Assembly: GCF_013402915.1 (NCBI RefSeq)
Contig: NC_050725.1
Location: 868,001 to 932,000 of the forward strand
Length of the DNA: 64,000 nucleotides
DNA from: Zygotorulaspora mrakii
Taxonomy: Eukaryota > Ascomycota > Saccharomycetes > Saccharomycetales > Saccharomycetaceae
Direction of reading: 5' to 3'
A program made the position numbers and the translations under genes. The notes below the pieces were generated by a model. The model was not told the origin of the DNA. It did no database searches and saw nothing but the letters and a program-made list of their open reading frames with translations. Below are positions 29,401 to 38,334 of the stretch, in pieces (the stretch's first letter is position 1; the number at the start of each line of letters is the position of its first letter).

Positions 29401-30030
29401 AGTATAATAGCATGGAACTCTACACATTTAATGTCATATGACCTTAATGATTGGCGAAGGACACGATTGCCAACTTCGTTACCCATAGTAGACTTGACTC
29501 AAATCTCCATCAACGGTCAACTGGATAAAAGAGATAACGAAGATTTACAGGGTATATTAGTCATAGGAAGGTCCCTGAAATCTGCAGAAAACAATGTTCA
29601 AGCATTCCTTTACGATTCTCAGTCCTTCCTCCCTTACTTTTCTGCAAATTTAAACAGCGATACTTATGATGCCAGTAGCTTTTTCGCGGATGAAGATGTA
29701 TCTTCACTGTACGTTACAGATCAACTACTTCTAAATCCAAATCGAACCCTTCAGCATCCAAGAGCGTCTAGCACCTCGTATATACCCTCAAGCTCTCCAA
29801 CCTCTACTTCGACATCCTCGCACAGAAGTCGCAAAAGATTAGATCGGGGATTCGTGGTTTTAATTGGATTAGCACTTGCCGTAGGCACTGTGACACTGAT
29901 TGGTATTACCGGAGTTTCGCTCGCTTTCCTTTTCAAACAAAACGAAACACCAGGCTCAAGATATTCCAAAACAAGTGAAGCCGATATGACCAGCGCACTG
30001 CCGGCTGAGAAGTTGCTTAAGTTCTTGTAG
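26404..30030 (+). CDS. RAX2: Rax2, bipolar budding landmark membrane glycoprotein
   Basis: 1208 residues (S. cerevisiae 1220). A signal peptide covers about residues 1-20, ending near S-Y-S-A-Q. A very large ectodomain is full of N-x-S/T glycosylation sites and has repeated kelch/propeller-like blocks of the type V-Y-F-G-G-N-F-T. A single membrane span lies at about 1149-1177, preceded by a basic K-R motif region, with a cytosolic tail of about 31 residues. Rax2 with Rax1 marks division sites at the cortex to maintain bipolar budding. Same strand as ARP6 upstream, as in S. cerevisiae, with the kinase gene between. Confidence 0.93.
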   Translation: MIFIWLLHLLVLVVKVSYSAQLQNIRDRLNIQYNNIPPLQLSNNSNNVLEVLGDFKTLSILRYTGQENFTSGIASNSSPRDLIYYSNDTFVKLLRGNDDTCINQIVPFGVDSFILSGTGSLSELSLENQLLFNLTSGSLNPIFETRLLNINAILEDGDSVYFGGNFTFTNTQNSSLIGHSVSMWNSTGNYTSLLPFVGFGEGSVVNSIIRLDTDNILFSGRFHELENTALLIKNHSATANTSFSSNSSSYLPSIHLGQVVPLKHSNWTSQDGILDEDSFVCPNSNADSWFLNGTAGSLECALPHSLVPKKIRIYNSQIEDHQVSLFRIITRPSNGIMNLTYLDPIDGTQKFCDAFCPLMSKRISTESTRNLTRQIFIDNNLTDIGWSDTFQDFAFVDDILVAEIELQALSSYGSHLGLSSFQIYQETLSTFANNSLNVPDCEFESNYSNAELSNNTWYSNSQGTGSIAAEYAGGSDTIPRVSFYPDIIYAGNYTINIYTPGCSLDNTCSSRGIANVTLWNQTDSSILSSILLYQNNEELKYDTVFSGHLDSSPLITLEYHSSVYPNNPSTVFVADFVDVSVNSVDDLNNNFSDSSKILLNGLFQYQKSNFTNGATNISVGNTTLNKYPNENLPNNSSLYACMYNESVWIGGSNSGVVKLELDDGMAITEEDRIGTSGHVEKISVYSEGIIIFETFNQSSEVRIRTYNRANNSFENLNSSFTTFSNVTFHGSELLIFDNHNIFNVSSQQYVSNSSSFSLSLWAAGQNSHGDLIFSGAVSENEYSKLNGSVALFGSNSSLTTSSISESAYRGIFLNNSLSAYAIHDKEDFRTRMVFTDGRSSPWTWAGSIDSMLYSSNETLLAVGSSGVSQNSFLTLFNLSNFETIANETLLDGRINSMVFFERNSTFLVGGNFTLSNSNCSNLCLYSYEKQSWQGFETDFVVRDVKQLQLNNSTEILLSASWSGNKTSNSGLASLKISDFTMRSLLNASNDLRFSSSDQNSIIAWNSTHLMSYDLNDWRRTRLPTSLPIVDLTQISINGQLDKRDNEDLQGILVIGRSLKSAENNVQAFLYDSQSFLPYFSANLNSDTYDASSFFADEDVSSLYVTDQLLLNPNRTLQHPRASSTSYIPSSSPTSTSTSSHRSRKRLDRGFVVLIGLALAVGTVTLIGITGVSLAFLFKQNETPGSRYSKTSEADMTSALPAEKLLKFL

Positions 30031-30165
30031 GTATTGTTTTATGTATATATAGAAAGCACTAATATCTCGCATTTTCACATATCCCAAAAGCAAACCAAAC
30101 TGATAATTATTCTTAGTTTTCTCCCGGATAGAGCCTGGAAATAGCAAGATTGTCTAAGCTAAGAT

Positions 30166-32241
30166 TTATTCAATAACTGCCTTCGTTGCAACATTTACGC
30201 TAGACTTCTCGTGGATTTGACCCTCCGAAAAATTTTCTTTCTTGGCCAATTCATCTTTTAGTTTTGCTAATGTTAGATTTTTCCTATTAACCAAATTAAT
30301 ACCTTCATAGGATCCTTCTATATCCTTCAGACACCATGCGACTTGTCTCCATTGTTTCTGTTCGGCCCACATCGTAGCCGAGATTAAACGAAAGAAAGCT
30401 GCTTTACGCAAGCGCGTGAAGCCCTTAGTTACAATATCTTCGTGCAAATTACCATCCGTGCCGATTTCCATCATACCATTTGATTCTCTTTCGGATTTTT
30501 TTGCGGCTGCTGAAGGAACCTTATGGCGAATTCTAGGATCTATCCTTAAATAATAGCAATCGCTTATTCTCTCCCATATCATAATCTGGGAGCATGGACC
30601 TAATTTGCACTCGCCAAGAATAGTTTCGAGATTTTGAAGAGCGTAGGGAGTTGACGTCCATGTATCACTTAGGGACAGATAAAGCTCCGATGCTAGGAAC
30701 AGGCATCTTGTTTCATAAGAACGAACAATAGGTCCATCGTGGAGAGAGCCAGATACACCATTTGTACTGGATTGATCGAGTGCACAGGCCTCATAAGTAT
30801 CTACGGCACGCTGAATTAGTGGATCAATGTCACTTTTTAACATTTTCGCTGTTACAATGTTTTGTGCGCCCATCAAAACGGATACAGCACACCATTCCAA
30901 ACAGGATGCAAGATATTTTGGGAAGCCTTCAAAATCATGACTAATCAGATCATAGGTCGAATACGCTCTTTTAAACTCACCTAGCATCATTGACCAATCG
31001 GCCAGCTTTCGCATGAGCAGTTCTGGGGAAGAAAAAATAAAATAGTTTCTGCCTTCTTTGTCTTTTACCAAAGATGATTGCTGCTGGACATTATTTCCCC
31101 CAGCTGTTCTTGACATGAATCTTTTAAATAGCTTATTTCCGTGAAATAACGACTTTCTTGTCTGTAGAACTGTTTCATCCCAAAACGAGATTTTCCGCTG
31201 CATAAAGGGAACCATTAGATCATTGACCAAGTTTTCTAAAACATCATAAGTAGCATTTATCAATTCAAGGGAAAGCTTCAAGCATACTGGTGACTGCATC
31301 ATGAATAGCATTTCATCGAGAGATGTCATTACAGGCTGATGAAGTGGTACTTGCACGTTTTCTTGATAAGATTCCTTCCATAATGGCAGTAAAATACTCT
31401 CAACAAATAGTTGCTTTTTTAGTTTCCTAGCTAGTGCTTTAGAACTTTCGTACTCCTCATCAGAATCGGCATAATAGCATAACAGAAACACTGGTAGGAT
31501 GTCAGTAGTGCTCAAAAATACTGGAAAAATCTCAGTTGTGCTACTCAGACTCTTAAATTCAGATAAGAGATCCCTAGCATCGTCATAACCCTGTCCTAAA
31601 TGAGTATCCAAAGCGATTAACGATACCACGGGGTGGTTGAACGCCTCATATGGCGAAAGATACGATGTTGAGGATATCGCCAATGAGAAGAACCTATGGT
31701 AAAGGGATTTTTTAAGCAATGTGTGCGTCGTTTTATCAGTGGTTTGGCTTTCAATTCTTCGCAGCATGGCTTGCAGAAATGTTTCTAAAGAATGGTAATC
31801 GAAGAGCATATCATCGGGACTCCCGCTCTCAACAAGATCTCCCAAAGATCTTGTAAACCGTATATAACGCGACTGAGTTAAGTCCCTCTGGAAAAGTGTG
31901 TTTGATCGTTTGCGGCTCCTTAAATTCGAGTCTGCTGGCGATGTTCCTGTCGAAGAACTTCCGTCGCTGGGCTTATTCTCTGGCGCTTCTCCAAAAGAGT
32001 ATTCATTGGTCTGATCTCTATCTGTTACGCAGTTGCCAAAAAATCTCAACAGCATATAGAGAGAGTCAATCCCGTATGCTTGTTGTATATGCTCATCGAG
32101 TTCTGGTGTCGAAGTCACGCTAATCACTGGTGAAATGGCATTTGATATTATCCTCTTGGCAATATCAGATGGTATCGTCTCCTCATCATACTCCGGATGG
32201 AAAAGAAGATTCATGTAACCTTCATATGAAAGCTTACCCAT
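30166..32241 (-). CDS. TRS85: TRAPP III subunit Trs85
   Basis: 691 residues, close to the 698 of S. cerevisiae Trs85. The N-terminus has the family pattern: I-S-N-A-I-S-P-V-I-S-V-T-S-T-P-E-L-D, then a disordered Ser-rich basic loop near 95-115. The remainder is helical and repeat-like, as in TRAPPC8. Trs85 directs the TRAPPIII Ypt1 exchange factor to autophagosome formation sites and Golgi membranes. Convergent with RAX2 (135 bp). In S. cerevisiae YDR108W lies between YDR109C and TMN2, matching this place. Confidence 0.9.
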   Translation of the reverse strand: MGKLSYEGYMNLLFHPEYDEETIPSDIAKRIISNAISPVISVTSTPELDEHIQQAYGIDSLYMLLRFFGNCVTDRDQTNEYSFGEAPENKPSDGSSSTGTSPADSNLRSRKRSNTLFQRDLTQSRYIRFTRSLGDLVESGSPDDMLFDYHSLETFLQAMLRRIESQTTDKTTHTLLKKSLYHRFFSLAISSTSYLSPYEAFNHPVVSLIALDTHLGQGYDDARDLLSEFKSLSSTTEIFPVFLSTTDILPVFLLCYYADSDEEYESSKALARKLKKQLFVESILLPLWKESYQENVQVPLHQPVMTSLDEMLFMMQSPVCLKLSLELINATYDVLENLVNDLMVPFMQRKISFWDETVLQTRKSLFHGNKLFKRFMSRTAGGNNVQQQSSLVKDKEGRNYFIFSSPELLMRKLADWSMMLGEFKRAYSTYDLISHDFEGFPKYLASCLEWCAVSVLMGAQNIVTAKMLKSDIDPLIQRAVDTYEACALDQSSTNGVSGSLHDGPIVRSYETRCLFLASELYLSLSDTWTSTPYALQNLETILGECKLGPCSQIMIWERISDCYYLRIDPRIRHKVPSAAAKKSERESNGMMEIGTDGNLHEDIVTKGFTRLRKAAFFRLISATMWAEQKQWRQVAWCLKDIEGSYEGINLVNRKNLTLAKLKDELAKKENFSEGQIHEKSSVNVATKAVIE

Positions 32242-33548
32242 TGTTTTCAGCAGTTATATACCGAGCCTTATTCGATTTTCACTATGTATTTATTTCATCT
32301 TTATTGATATTCTACAGTTGTAATATCAACAGTGATAAACCATCGGCATCATGGGGTACTATCGGTGATCAGAAAATGTTGCAACTGCCCCTTTGCTTTT
32401 CATACCTTAGTAGCACAGTGGTTTAGTGCTCTAAAAATGTTCTGAGAACGATCCCTAACGTAATCATATTTTATTAGAAGAATGATCAAGACAGCAAACC
32501 TAACAAAAGTGTTCAATAAATGTTGTTCGTTAATTGGTAAATAATCAGTTCCAGCTTCGCAATGATATGCAATATGGAATCAAGAGATTTTCGACCTGAA
32601 GTACGTAGCTGCCACCCTTAGGTTCGCTTTTTTTTTCTTTTGGACGTGTGAATAGCGAAAATGCCTGTTATTGGTATCGATATCTACCGTAAAACGATGA
32701 CCTCTGGGAGAGATGACAGGTGGCGTAAGAAAAATGAGCAATCTCTTTGTTGAGTACCCCTGCTCATCCTCTTGAGAGCATCTTAGCGGCTAAGAACGAA
32801 AAGGAACAACAATCGTGTTAGCGCCGTATATTAAACAGCTTCAAAGACTGAATATGAATGAATCTCAGAAATAGCATCAAAAAAAGCATAGAATCAACTC
32901 ATGTACGAGGGCTCGGGGAGCCTAAGTAAGATGCCGATTTTATACTTTTCTGCTGTTCAAGAACTGATATTGTCATTACGCTTCACAACGCACAGCCATT
33001 CACTGGCAGAAGAGCAATCGAAGAACAAGAAGCGTAAGAAGCACTAGGATGATGACATCGAAACAATTACGGTTTAACGGAACTTGTGTTGTCTTGGAGA
33101 CGCTTAACAAGGACTGCAAATGTGTATTTTTCATGACGTTCAAAAGACTGCGGCGAAAGTGCATCGCACTTCTAGAACAACGGCTTAGTTTGTTGGGCTC
33201 TAAGAAACAGAGTACGTTGCAATCCGCCAGCATGCTAGTCGATCTATTCGGCGATCGCTACTAATAGCTCACGTATCTTGAATACACATGTCTTTATTAT
33301 GGAAGTAAACTTTGTGTTTTCGTGAGACCCTCCTGGTTTCCTCGTAGATGACGCGAAAGAAAGTCCTTGAAAAAGTCTCGCACTGGTTGGGAAGAACTGC
33401 TTAATAGTATGTGGTTTGCATTAGTTGAGGTAAAAATTTGAGCTAAAATCACGTAAGAACGAGCGCAAGTGCACCATATTCGAGGTTATTTTTGTCAATA
33501 TTAATTGATCAATCCCTTCGAAGTACAGTTCGCAAGAGGCCTCTTAAG
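32242..33548. other. Long divergent region TRS85/EMP70
   Basis: 1.3 kb between two divergent genes, over twice the usual spacing here. A perfect 6+1+6 inverted repeat CTTAGC-G-GCTAAG lies at 32782-32794; its right half is close to a URS1 core. Overlapping open frames on both strands at 33000-33264 (71 and 77 codons) have no recognisable similarity. One begins ATGATGACA like EMP70, which may be coincidence. No RNA gene recognised. Confidence 0.4.
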
Positions 33549-35522
33549 ATGATGACAGCAGACATACTTCTTTTGTTATCGCTTTTTGTATCATTGAATA
33601 ATGCATTTTGGTTACCAGGTGTTACACCAACCACGTACCACACCGGGGATGCAATACCTCTTCTGGTGAACCATTTGACACCATCGCAGCAATTCCACCA
33701 TATAAACTCTGAAGGTGATACAGTTTCTGGTGATGCACAACACTATATGTATTCTTACGACTACTATTATCCTAAATTTCACTTTTGTCAGCCCCAAAAT
33801 ATAAGGAAGGAGCCAGAGTCCTTAGGTTCATTTTTGTTTGGAGATAGAATCTACAATTCGCCATTTGAATTGAATATGCTAGATAATAAAGAGTGTGTTA
33901 AGCTATGTAGCACTTCGATTCCCAAGGAGGACAGTCAATTTATCAACAGTTTAATTAAGAGTGGATTTAAGCAAAACTGGATCGTGGATGGTTTGCCAGC
34001 TGGAAATGGTGTCCTTAGATCTGATGATGACCAGGATGACGAGGAACAAAAGTATCTTGTTGGATTCCCACTAGGTTTCGTCGACGTTATTGATGGGTGG
34101 GATGCTCAGCAAAATCCAAACAGAGAAAGGGACAGTAAGGCAAGTCAGAATAAAATTATCGAATTACCATATTTTGCTAATCATTTCGAAATTGAGATTC
34201 ATTATCATAAAATTGAGAGCAATGCCCACCGTGTTGTCGGCTTTGTTGTGACTCCGTATTCCATTAAGGACAATTCAGAGACGTGTATACTCGACGGAGA
34301 AAGATTGGTTCTTTCTGAAAAAGGCGATACAGAGGTTTCCTTTACCTACTCTGTTAAATATATGCACTTTGCCCAGACTTGGGCTACAAGATGGGATCAA
34401 TATGCCTATGGGTTTGATTCAAAGATTGAATGGGTTTCTTTATTGAATTGCTCTGGTGTTGTAATTGCATTGTCGGCGGTAGTGGTCCATATGCTAATGC
34501 GCGCATTAAAGAAAGATTTCGCCCGCTACAACGAGCTAAACCTAGATAACCAATTTCAGGAGGATTCTGGTTGGAAGCTATGTCACGGTGACGTTTTTAG
34601 GATTCCAAACAGGCCTTTGTTACTTTCTGTACTGATCGGTTCAGGTACTCAATTGTTCCTAATGGTCATATGCAGTGTGATACTGGCGACTATTGGATTT
34701 GCCAATTCACAATCTAGAGGGACTTTGCCAACTGTCATGTTTATCTTATATGCTCTATTTGGATCAATCGGTTCCTATACCTCAATGGGTGTCTACAAAT
34801 TTTTCAAAGGCCCATACTGGAAAGTTAACATGATCTTGACTCCAATTCTCGTACCAGGTAGTGTCTTTTTGATAATTGTCGGTTTGAATACTTTTTTGGC
34901 TTTTGTTCACTCATCTGGTGTGATTCCCTTGGGGACATTGATTACAGTCATTGTCCTCTGGCTAATTCTCTCTGTTCCATTATCGTTGGCCGGTTCTTTG
35001 ATTGCTCATAAAAAATGTAGTTGGGATCATCACCCTACGAAAACGAATCAGATATTTAGGCAGATTCCATTTGAGCCATGGTATATGAAAACTATACCAG
35101 CTGCACTTTTAGCAGGCTTTTTCCCATTCACTTCAATTGCAGTTGAACTATATTTCATTTACACCAGTTTATGGTACAATCAATTCTTCTATATGTTTGG
35201 TTTTGTGCTATTTTCCTTCTTCCTGCTCGTTATGACAACCGCTCTGGTTACTGTATTAATCACATACAACTCTCTCTGTTTAGAAAACTGGAAATGGCAA
35301 TGGAAGTCATTTATTGTTGGTGGTCTTGGCTGTGCCACTTATGTGTTCATTCATGCCATCCTGTTCACGAAGTTCGAACTACGTGGATTTGTCACAATAG
35401 TATTGTATGTTGGTTATTCTGCACTAATTTCCATCTTGTGTTGCATCATAACCGGTACCGTTGGATTCTTCACCAGTATGCTTTTCGTAAAGAGAATTTA
35501 CTCCTCCATTAAGGTCGACTAG
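33549..35522 (+). CDS. EMP70: TM9SF/nonaspanin Emp70 (Tmn1/Tmn2 type)
   Basis: 657 residues from ATG 33549 (a second ATG follows directly). The upstream frame to 33492 starts with TTG. A signal peptide (M-M-T-A-D-I-L-L-L-L-S-L-F) is followed by the family opening F-W-L-P-G-V-x-P-x-x-Y and G-D-x-I-P-L-L-V-N-x-L-T-P. The lumenal domain reaches about residue 285, then nine membrane spans follow. The C-terminus ends K-V-D after I-Y-S-S, the known KxD/E COPI-binding retention signal. These proteins act in endosome/Golgi sorting and copper and filamentation phenotypes. It is the single counterpart of the WGD pair EMP70 and TMN2. Confidence 0.93.
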   Translation: MMTADILLLLSLFVSLNNAFWLPGVTPTTYHTGDAIPLLVNHLTPSQQFHHINSEGDTVSGDAQHYMYSYDYYYPKFHFCQPQNIRKEPESLGSFLFGDRIYNSPFELNMLDNKECVKLCSTSIPKEDSQFINSLIKSGFKQNWIVDGLPAGNGVLRSDDDQDDEEQKYLVGFPLGFVDVIDGWDAQQNPNRERDSKASQNKIIELPYFANHFEIEIHYHKIESNAHRVVGFVVTPYSIKDNSETCILDGERLVLSEKGDTEVSFTYSVKYMHFAQTWATRWDQYAYGFDSKIEWVSLLNCSGVVIALSAVVVHMLMRALKKDFARYNELNLDNQFQEDSGWKLCHGDVFRIPNRPLLLSVLIGSGTQLFLMVICSVILATIGFANSQSRGTLPTVMFILYALFGSIGSYTSMGVYKFFKGPYWKVNMILTPILVPGSVFLIIVGLNTFLAFVHSSGVIPLGTLITVIVLWLILSVPLSLAGSLIAHKKCSWDHHPTKTNQIFRQIPFEPWYMKTIPAALLAGFFPFTSIAVELYFIYTSLWYNQFFYMFGFVLFSFFLLVMTTALVTVLITYNSLCLENWKWQWKSFIVGGLGCATYVFIHAILFTKFELRGFVTIVLYVGYSALISILCCIITGTVGFFTSMLFVKRIYSSIKVD

Positions 35523-35708
35523 AACTTGACCAAGTGATCAGTATGACCAATCGCATCAAAGAATATAGAGCCCATAGCAACATAAATATATGGTATTAAA
35601 ATTGAAATTTAGATTTAAGACAATCAATCTGACTGGGGCGTTATATAGAAATCAAGGACTTATATAGCTCGATAGCTCGAAGTCGCAATATATATTGAAA
35701 ATATTTGG

Positions 35709-36196
35709 AAAGAATGTTTTCTTCGGCGTTGTCGATAGTAACTTGGTTTGACATTGATGATAATGCTATGATATTCAATTATAGAGATATATAATTCCTT
35801 GGTTTCCTATATCATGAATTGGGATAAAACTGATTGAACTTGGATTAATATCTGGAAAATACGTCAGTATTTATACCTAATATTTCGCACCTATTGAACC
35901 ATAAGAGAGGACGACGAGCGAAGAATTTTCATCGTCATCACACCATTTCTAGTCCCATAGAACCCACAGTACAACTGTTATTTCATGTTCCATGCCATAG
36001 ACTCCTTCGTAGTCAGACTCCTGAGTTGTAAACGTCTCGTGATAGATTATCATCCGATATCTTTCCATTATCGATTGACATTCTGTTAGGGTTTCATCTG
36101 ACTTCGTTTATTTTGTTTTACAGACCAATTGTCTCTTTCTGATTCTTATAAGTCATCTCTTTAATATATCTTACAATCTCGATTTATATTTCAACA
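35709..36196 (-). mobile_element. LTR copy with start of gag, left arm of inverted pair
   Basis: Read on the minus strand it begins TGTTGAAATATA at 36196. At 35754 it reaches an ATG that opens M-S-N-Q-V-T-I-D-N-A-E-E-N. It matches the right arm (36263-36750) over 488 bp without gaps and with about nine mismatches by eye. Starting TGTTG and carrying the gag start codon near the LTR 3' end is typical of Ty1/copia elements. The exact 3' boundary is not resolved, because similarity runs a little past the ATG in all three copies. No target site duplication or pol seen. Confidence 0.75.
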
Positions 36197-36240
36197 GTCT
36201 GAAATTGGTGATTGCTAATATATAGATGGATATTGTGAGA

Positions 36241-36262
36241 CGTTGAAATATAGATCGATATT
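36241..36262 (+). mobile_element. 21-bp LTR-start fragment next to the right arm
   Basis: The bases from CGTTGAAATATAGATCGATAT match the first bases of the LTR (the 58204 copy reads TGTTGAAATATAGATCGATAT). They stop where the next LTR begins at 36263. This looks like an older LTR interrupted by a later insertion. Confidence 0.5.
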
Positions 36263-36750
36263 TGTTGAAATATAAATCGAGATTGTAAGATATATTAAAG
36301 AGATGACTTATAAGAATCAGAAAGAGACAATTGGTCTGTAAAACAAAATAAACGAAGTCAGATGAAACCCTAACAGAATGTCAATCGATAATGGAAAGAT
36401 ATCGGATGATAATCTATCACGAGACGTTTACAACTCAGGAGTCTGACTACGAAGGAGTCTATGGCATGGAACATGAAATAACAGTTGTACTGTGGGTTCT
36501 ATGGGACTAGAAATGGTGTGATGACGATGAAAATTCTTCACTCGTCGTCCTCTCTTATGGTTCAATAGGTGCGAAGTATTAGGTATAAATACTGACGTAT
36601 TTTCCAGATGTTAATCCAAGTTCAATTAGTCTTATCTCAATTCATGATATAGAAAACCAAGGAATTATATATCTCTATAATTGAATATCATAGTATCATC
36701 ATCAATGTCAAACCAAGTTACTATCGACAACGCCGAAGAAAACATTCTTT
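36263..36750 (+). mobile_element. LTR copy with start of gag, right arm of inverted pair
   Basis: Begins TGTTGAAATATA at 36263 and reaches its ATG at 36705, 442 bp in, exactly as in the left arm. The frame continues M-S-N-Q-V-T-I-D-N-A-E-E-N-I-L-Y-K-Y and stops inside the tRNA gene. A TATA-like stretch and ATTAGGTATAAATAC near 36579-36592 could be its promoter. It ends 128 bp upstream of tRNA-Ile, the preferred landing zone of Ty1-type integrases. Confidence 0.75.
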
Positions 36751-36878
36751 ATAAATACAGACACGCTCATGCCGCCAACTCCGAAAGTTTACCCACTTTC
36801 GAAATATTTCAACCTAATATTCTCTTTATCACGAGGAATATGTTGAAAAAAAGTCATTTTTTCACACATCAAAAAACA

Positions 36879-36952
36879 GGTCTCTTGGCCCAGTTGGTTA
36901 AGGCACCGTGCTAATAACGCGGGGATCAGCGGTTCGATCCCGCTAGAGACCA
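36879..36952 (+). tRNA. tRNA-Ile (AAU)
   Basis: A 74-nt cloverleaf. The acceptor arm pairs GGTCTCT with AGAGACC, followed by discriminator A at 36952. The A box contains TGGCCCAGTTGG, and the B box GGTTCGATCCC lies at 36931-36941. The anticodon AAT at 36913-36915 lies in the loop CTAATAA. A T-rich terminator follows (TTTATTTTTT). No intron. S. cerevisiae has a tRNA-Ile(AAU) gene near TMN2/TMS1, as far as I recall. Confidence 0.96.
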
Positions 36953-37070
36953 TTTATTTTTTAAACATCACAATAAAGTTTGTATGATATCATACCTTGC
37001 AGTTGGAAGTACCTGCTCCAAAGATCCGAAAGAGCAGTTTTTCCTATATTTCAGGTGAAAATCAGCAACC
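36953..37070. promoter_or_regulatory. tRNA terminator and SLO1 leader
   Basis: The T-run at 36961 onwards ends the tRNA. The remaining 100 bp must hold the SLO1 promoter, which is unusually short and next to a Pol III gene. No clear TATA box. Confidence 0.35.
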
Positions 37071-37421
37071 ATGGGTGAAGATAAGGCCAAAGTAAGTGAC
37101 GACTCTATTATGGCGATTCATAATTCTTCTATTGCTAAAACTGCAGGAAACAATGAGGTTGCAGTTTCTGAGGGGAACAGCAGGTTATCACAGGTGGATG
37201 AATCCAGTCCTCAGGTTTATAATGATTCTGCCGACACACAAGAAACTGTAAACCAAGCTAATCTGTACAAGGAGACAAGACTACTGCGAGACACCCTAGA
37301 TTTATTGTGGAATCAAACTCTAGAACAGAGAAATATGTGCGAACAATTAGAAAAGGAGAACGCCTACTTGCAGGAATACATAAGCAATTTGATGACTTCA
37401 AGTAATGTACTGGATAAATGA
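37071..37421 (+). CDS. SLO1: Small coiled-coil protein, Slo1/SCOC type
   Basis: A 116-residue protein. Residues 1-60 are polar and probably disordered. Residues 62-110 form a strong amphipathic helix (T-R-L-L-R-D-T-L-D-L-L-W-N-Q-T-L-E-Q-R) that continues L-E-K-E-N-A-Y-L-Q-E-Y-I. This fits the SCOC family; S. cerevisiae Slo1 (85 residues) binds the Arf-like GTPase Arl3 at the Golgi. Position next to ISC10, same strand, matches YER180C-A/YER180C. The extra N-terminal length is the main difference. Confidence 0.75.
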   Translation: MGEDKAKVSDDSIMAIHNSSIAKTAGNNEVAVSEGNSRLSQVDESSPQVYNDSADTQETVNQANLYKETRLLRDTLDLLWNQTLEQRNMCEQLEKENAYLQEYISNLMTSSNVLDK

Positions 37422-38334
37422 GGAGTCCAGGATTAAGGGTTCTGACCTCAAGAATCCAACTACGGAAAACTTTGGTTCGTTATAACAGGCCATGTAGCGT
37501 GCGAAGGTTGATTGACAGGGGTACCTTCGTGTGCAGCAGAATACACCACCTTTGTCGTGAAATGTACTCAACATTGATAACTCTGTTACAACAGGTATTC
37601 AAGCAAGTTAACATTGCTGCATACTCTTAATTGATCCAGAGCTGCGCATTAACAATCATCATACCCATTATAAAGTACACTCGTTTTTCCATTTGGTGGA
37701 AACATTTGGAATCCAATATCTTTGTATTTGTTGTGGCCACTTTACTGACTGTGAGTTCCTCTGTCCTTCGTTGAATGTCTAATAATTCAATCCAAATGTG
37801 ACTGTCTGACGACCTTGGTTTCAACCGTATTGAAATCATTCTGGGTTGACTTGACGTCTGTTACGTTTGTTTTTGGCCAACACAGCTTTTTACTGAACTG
37901 TTTCAAACCAAAAAAAAAAATTGAGTTCACTGACTAACTGAATTTTAATGAGATCTGCTAATCATATGAAGGAGAGACATCATTTTGAAACGTGCAATAT
38001 AGAATAATCGTTGATAATGTGCTTTATGCCGGCCCATTCCTTATACATAGCTCACTTCCTATTCGACTAATTATAGTGGAATTGTATCAATTTACTATGG
38101 ACAAATTGGAAACGAACTGGTAAACCTCGCAACATCTGAAGCTACGCATATATCATATCATCAGTTGTGTCATTCTTGTGGTTTTCTTGTTAGGCGCGCC
38201 AGGCATGTCCTCACACGCGCATTATTTTTGTGTCACAAAATATGGCCTTTTTTAGTCTTTTGCATGTTTATCATATAAACCTATTTTGACAGGATCGTTT
38301 CCCTGACGGATGGATAAGAGGTATCCAGAAGGGC
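37422..38334. other. Intergenic region SLO1 to ISC10
   Basis: 913 bp. Open frames of 70 codons at 37418-37630 (+) and 37627-37839 (-) have no recognisable similarity. An A11 run lies near 37911. The ISC10-proximal end carries the two middle sporulation elements listed separately. S. cerevisiae ARP10 sits between TMN2 and TMS1, but no ARP10 frame is visible here. Confidence 0.4.
38225..38241. promoter_or_regulatory. Overlapping divergent middle sporulation elements (Ndt80)
   Basis: GACACAAAAA on the minus strand (38234-38225) and GTCACAAAAT on the plus strand (38232-38241) each fit the Ndt80 site consensus gNCRCAAAW. They overlap by three bases. They lie 94-110 bp upstream of the ISC10 ATG. 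Confidence 0.7.

Noticed and set aside
32405..32440. tRNA-like AGCACAGTGGTTTAGTGCTCT
   Set aside because: Only a partial A-box resemblance; no B box or cloverleaf follows.
37627..37839. Possible ARP10 remnant on the minus strand
   Set aside because: The 70-residue translation shows no actin-fold motif or likeness to Arp10.
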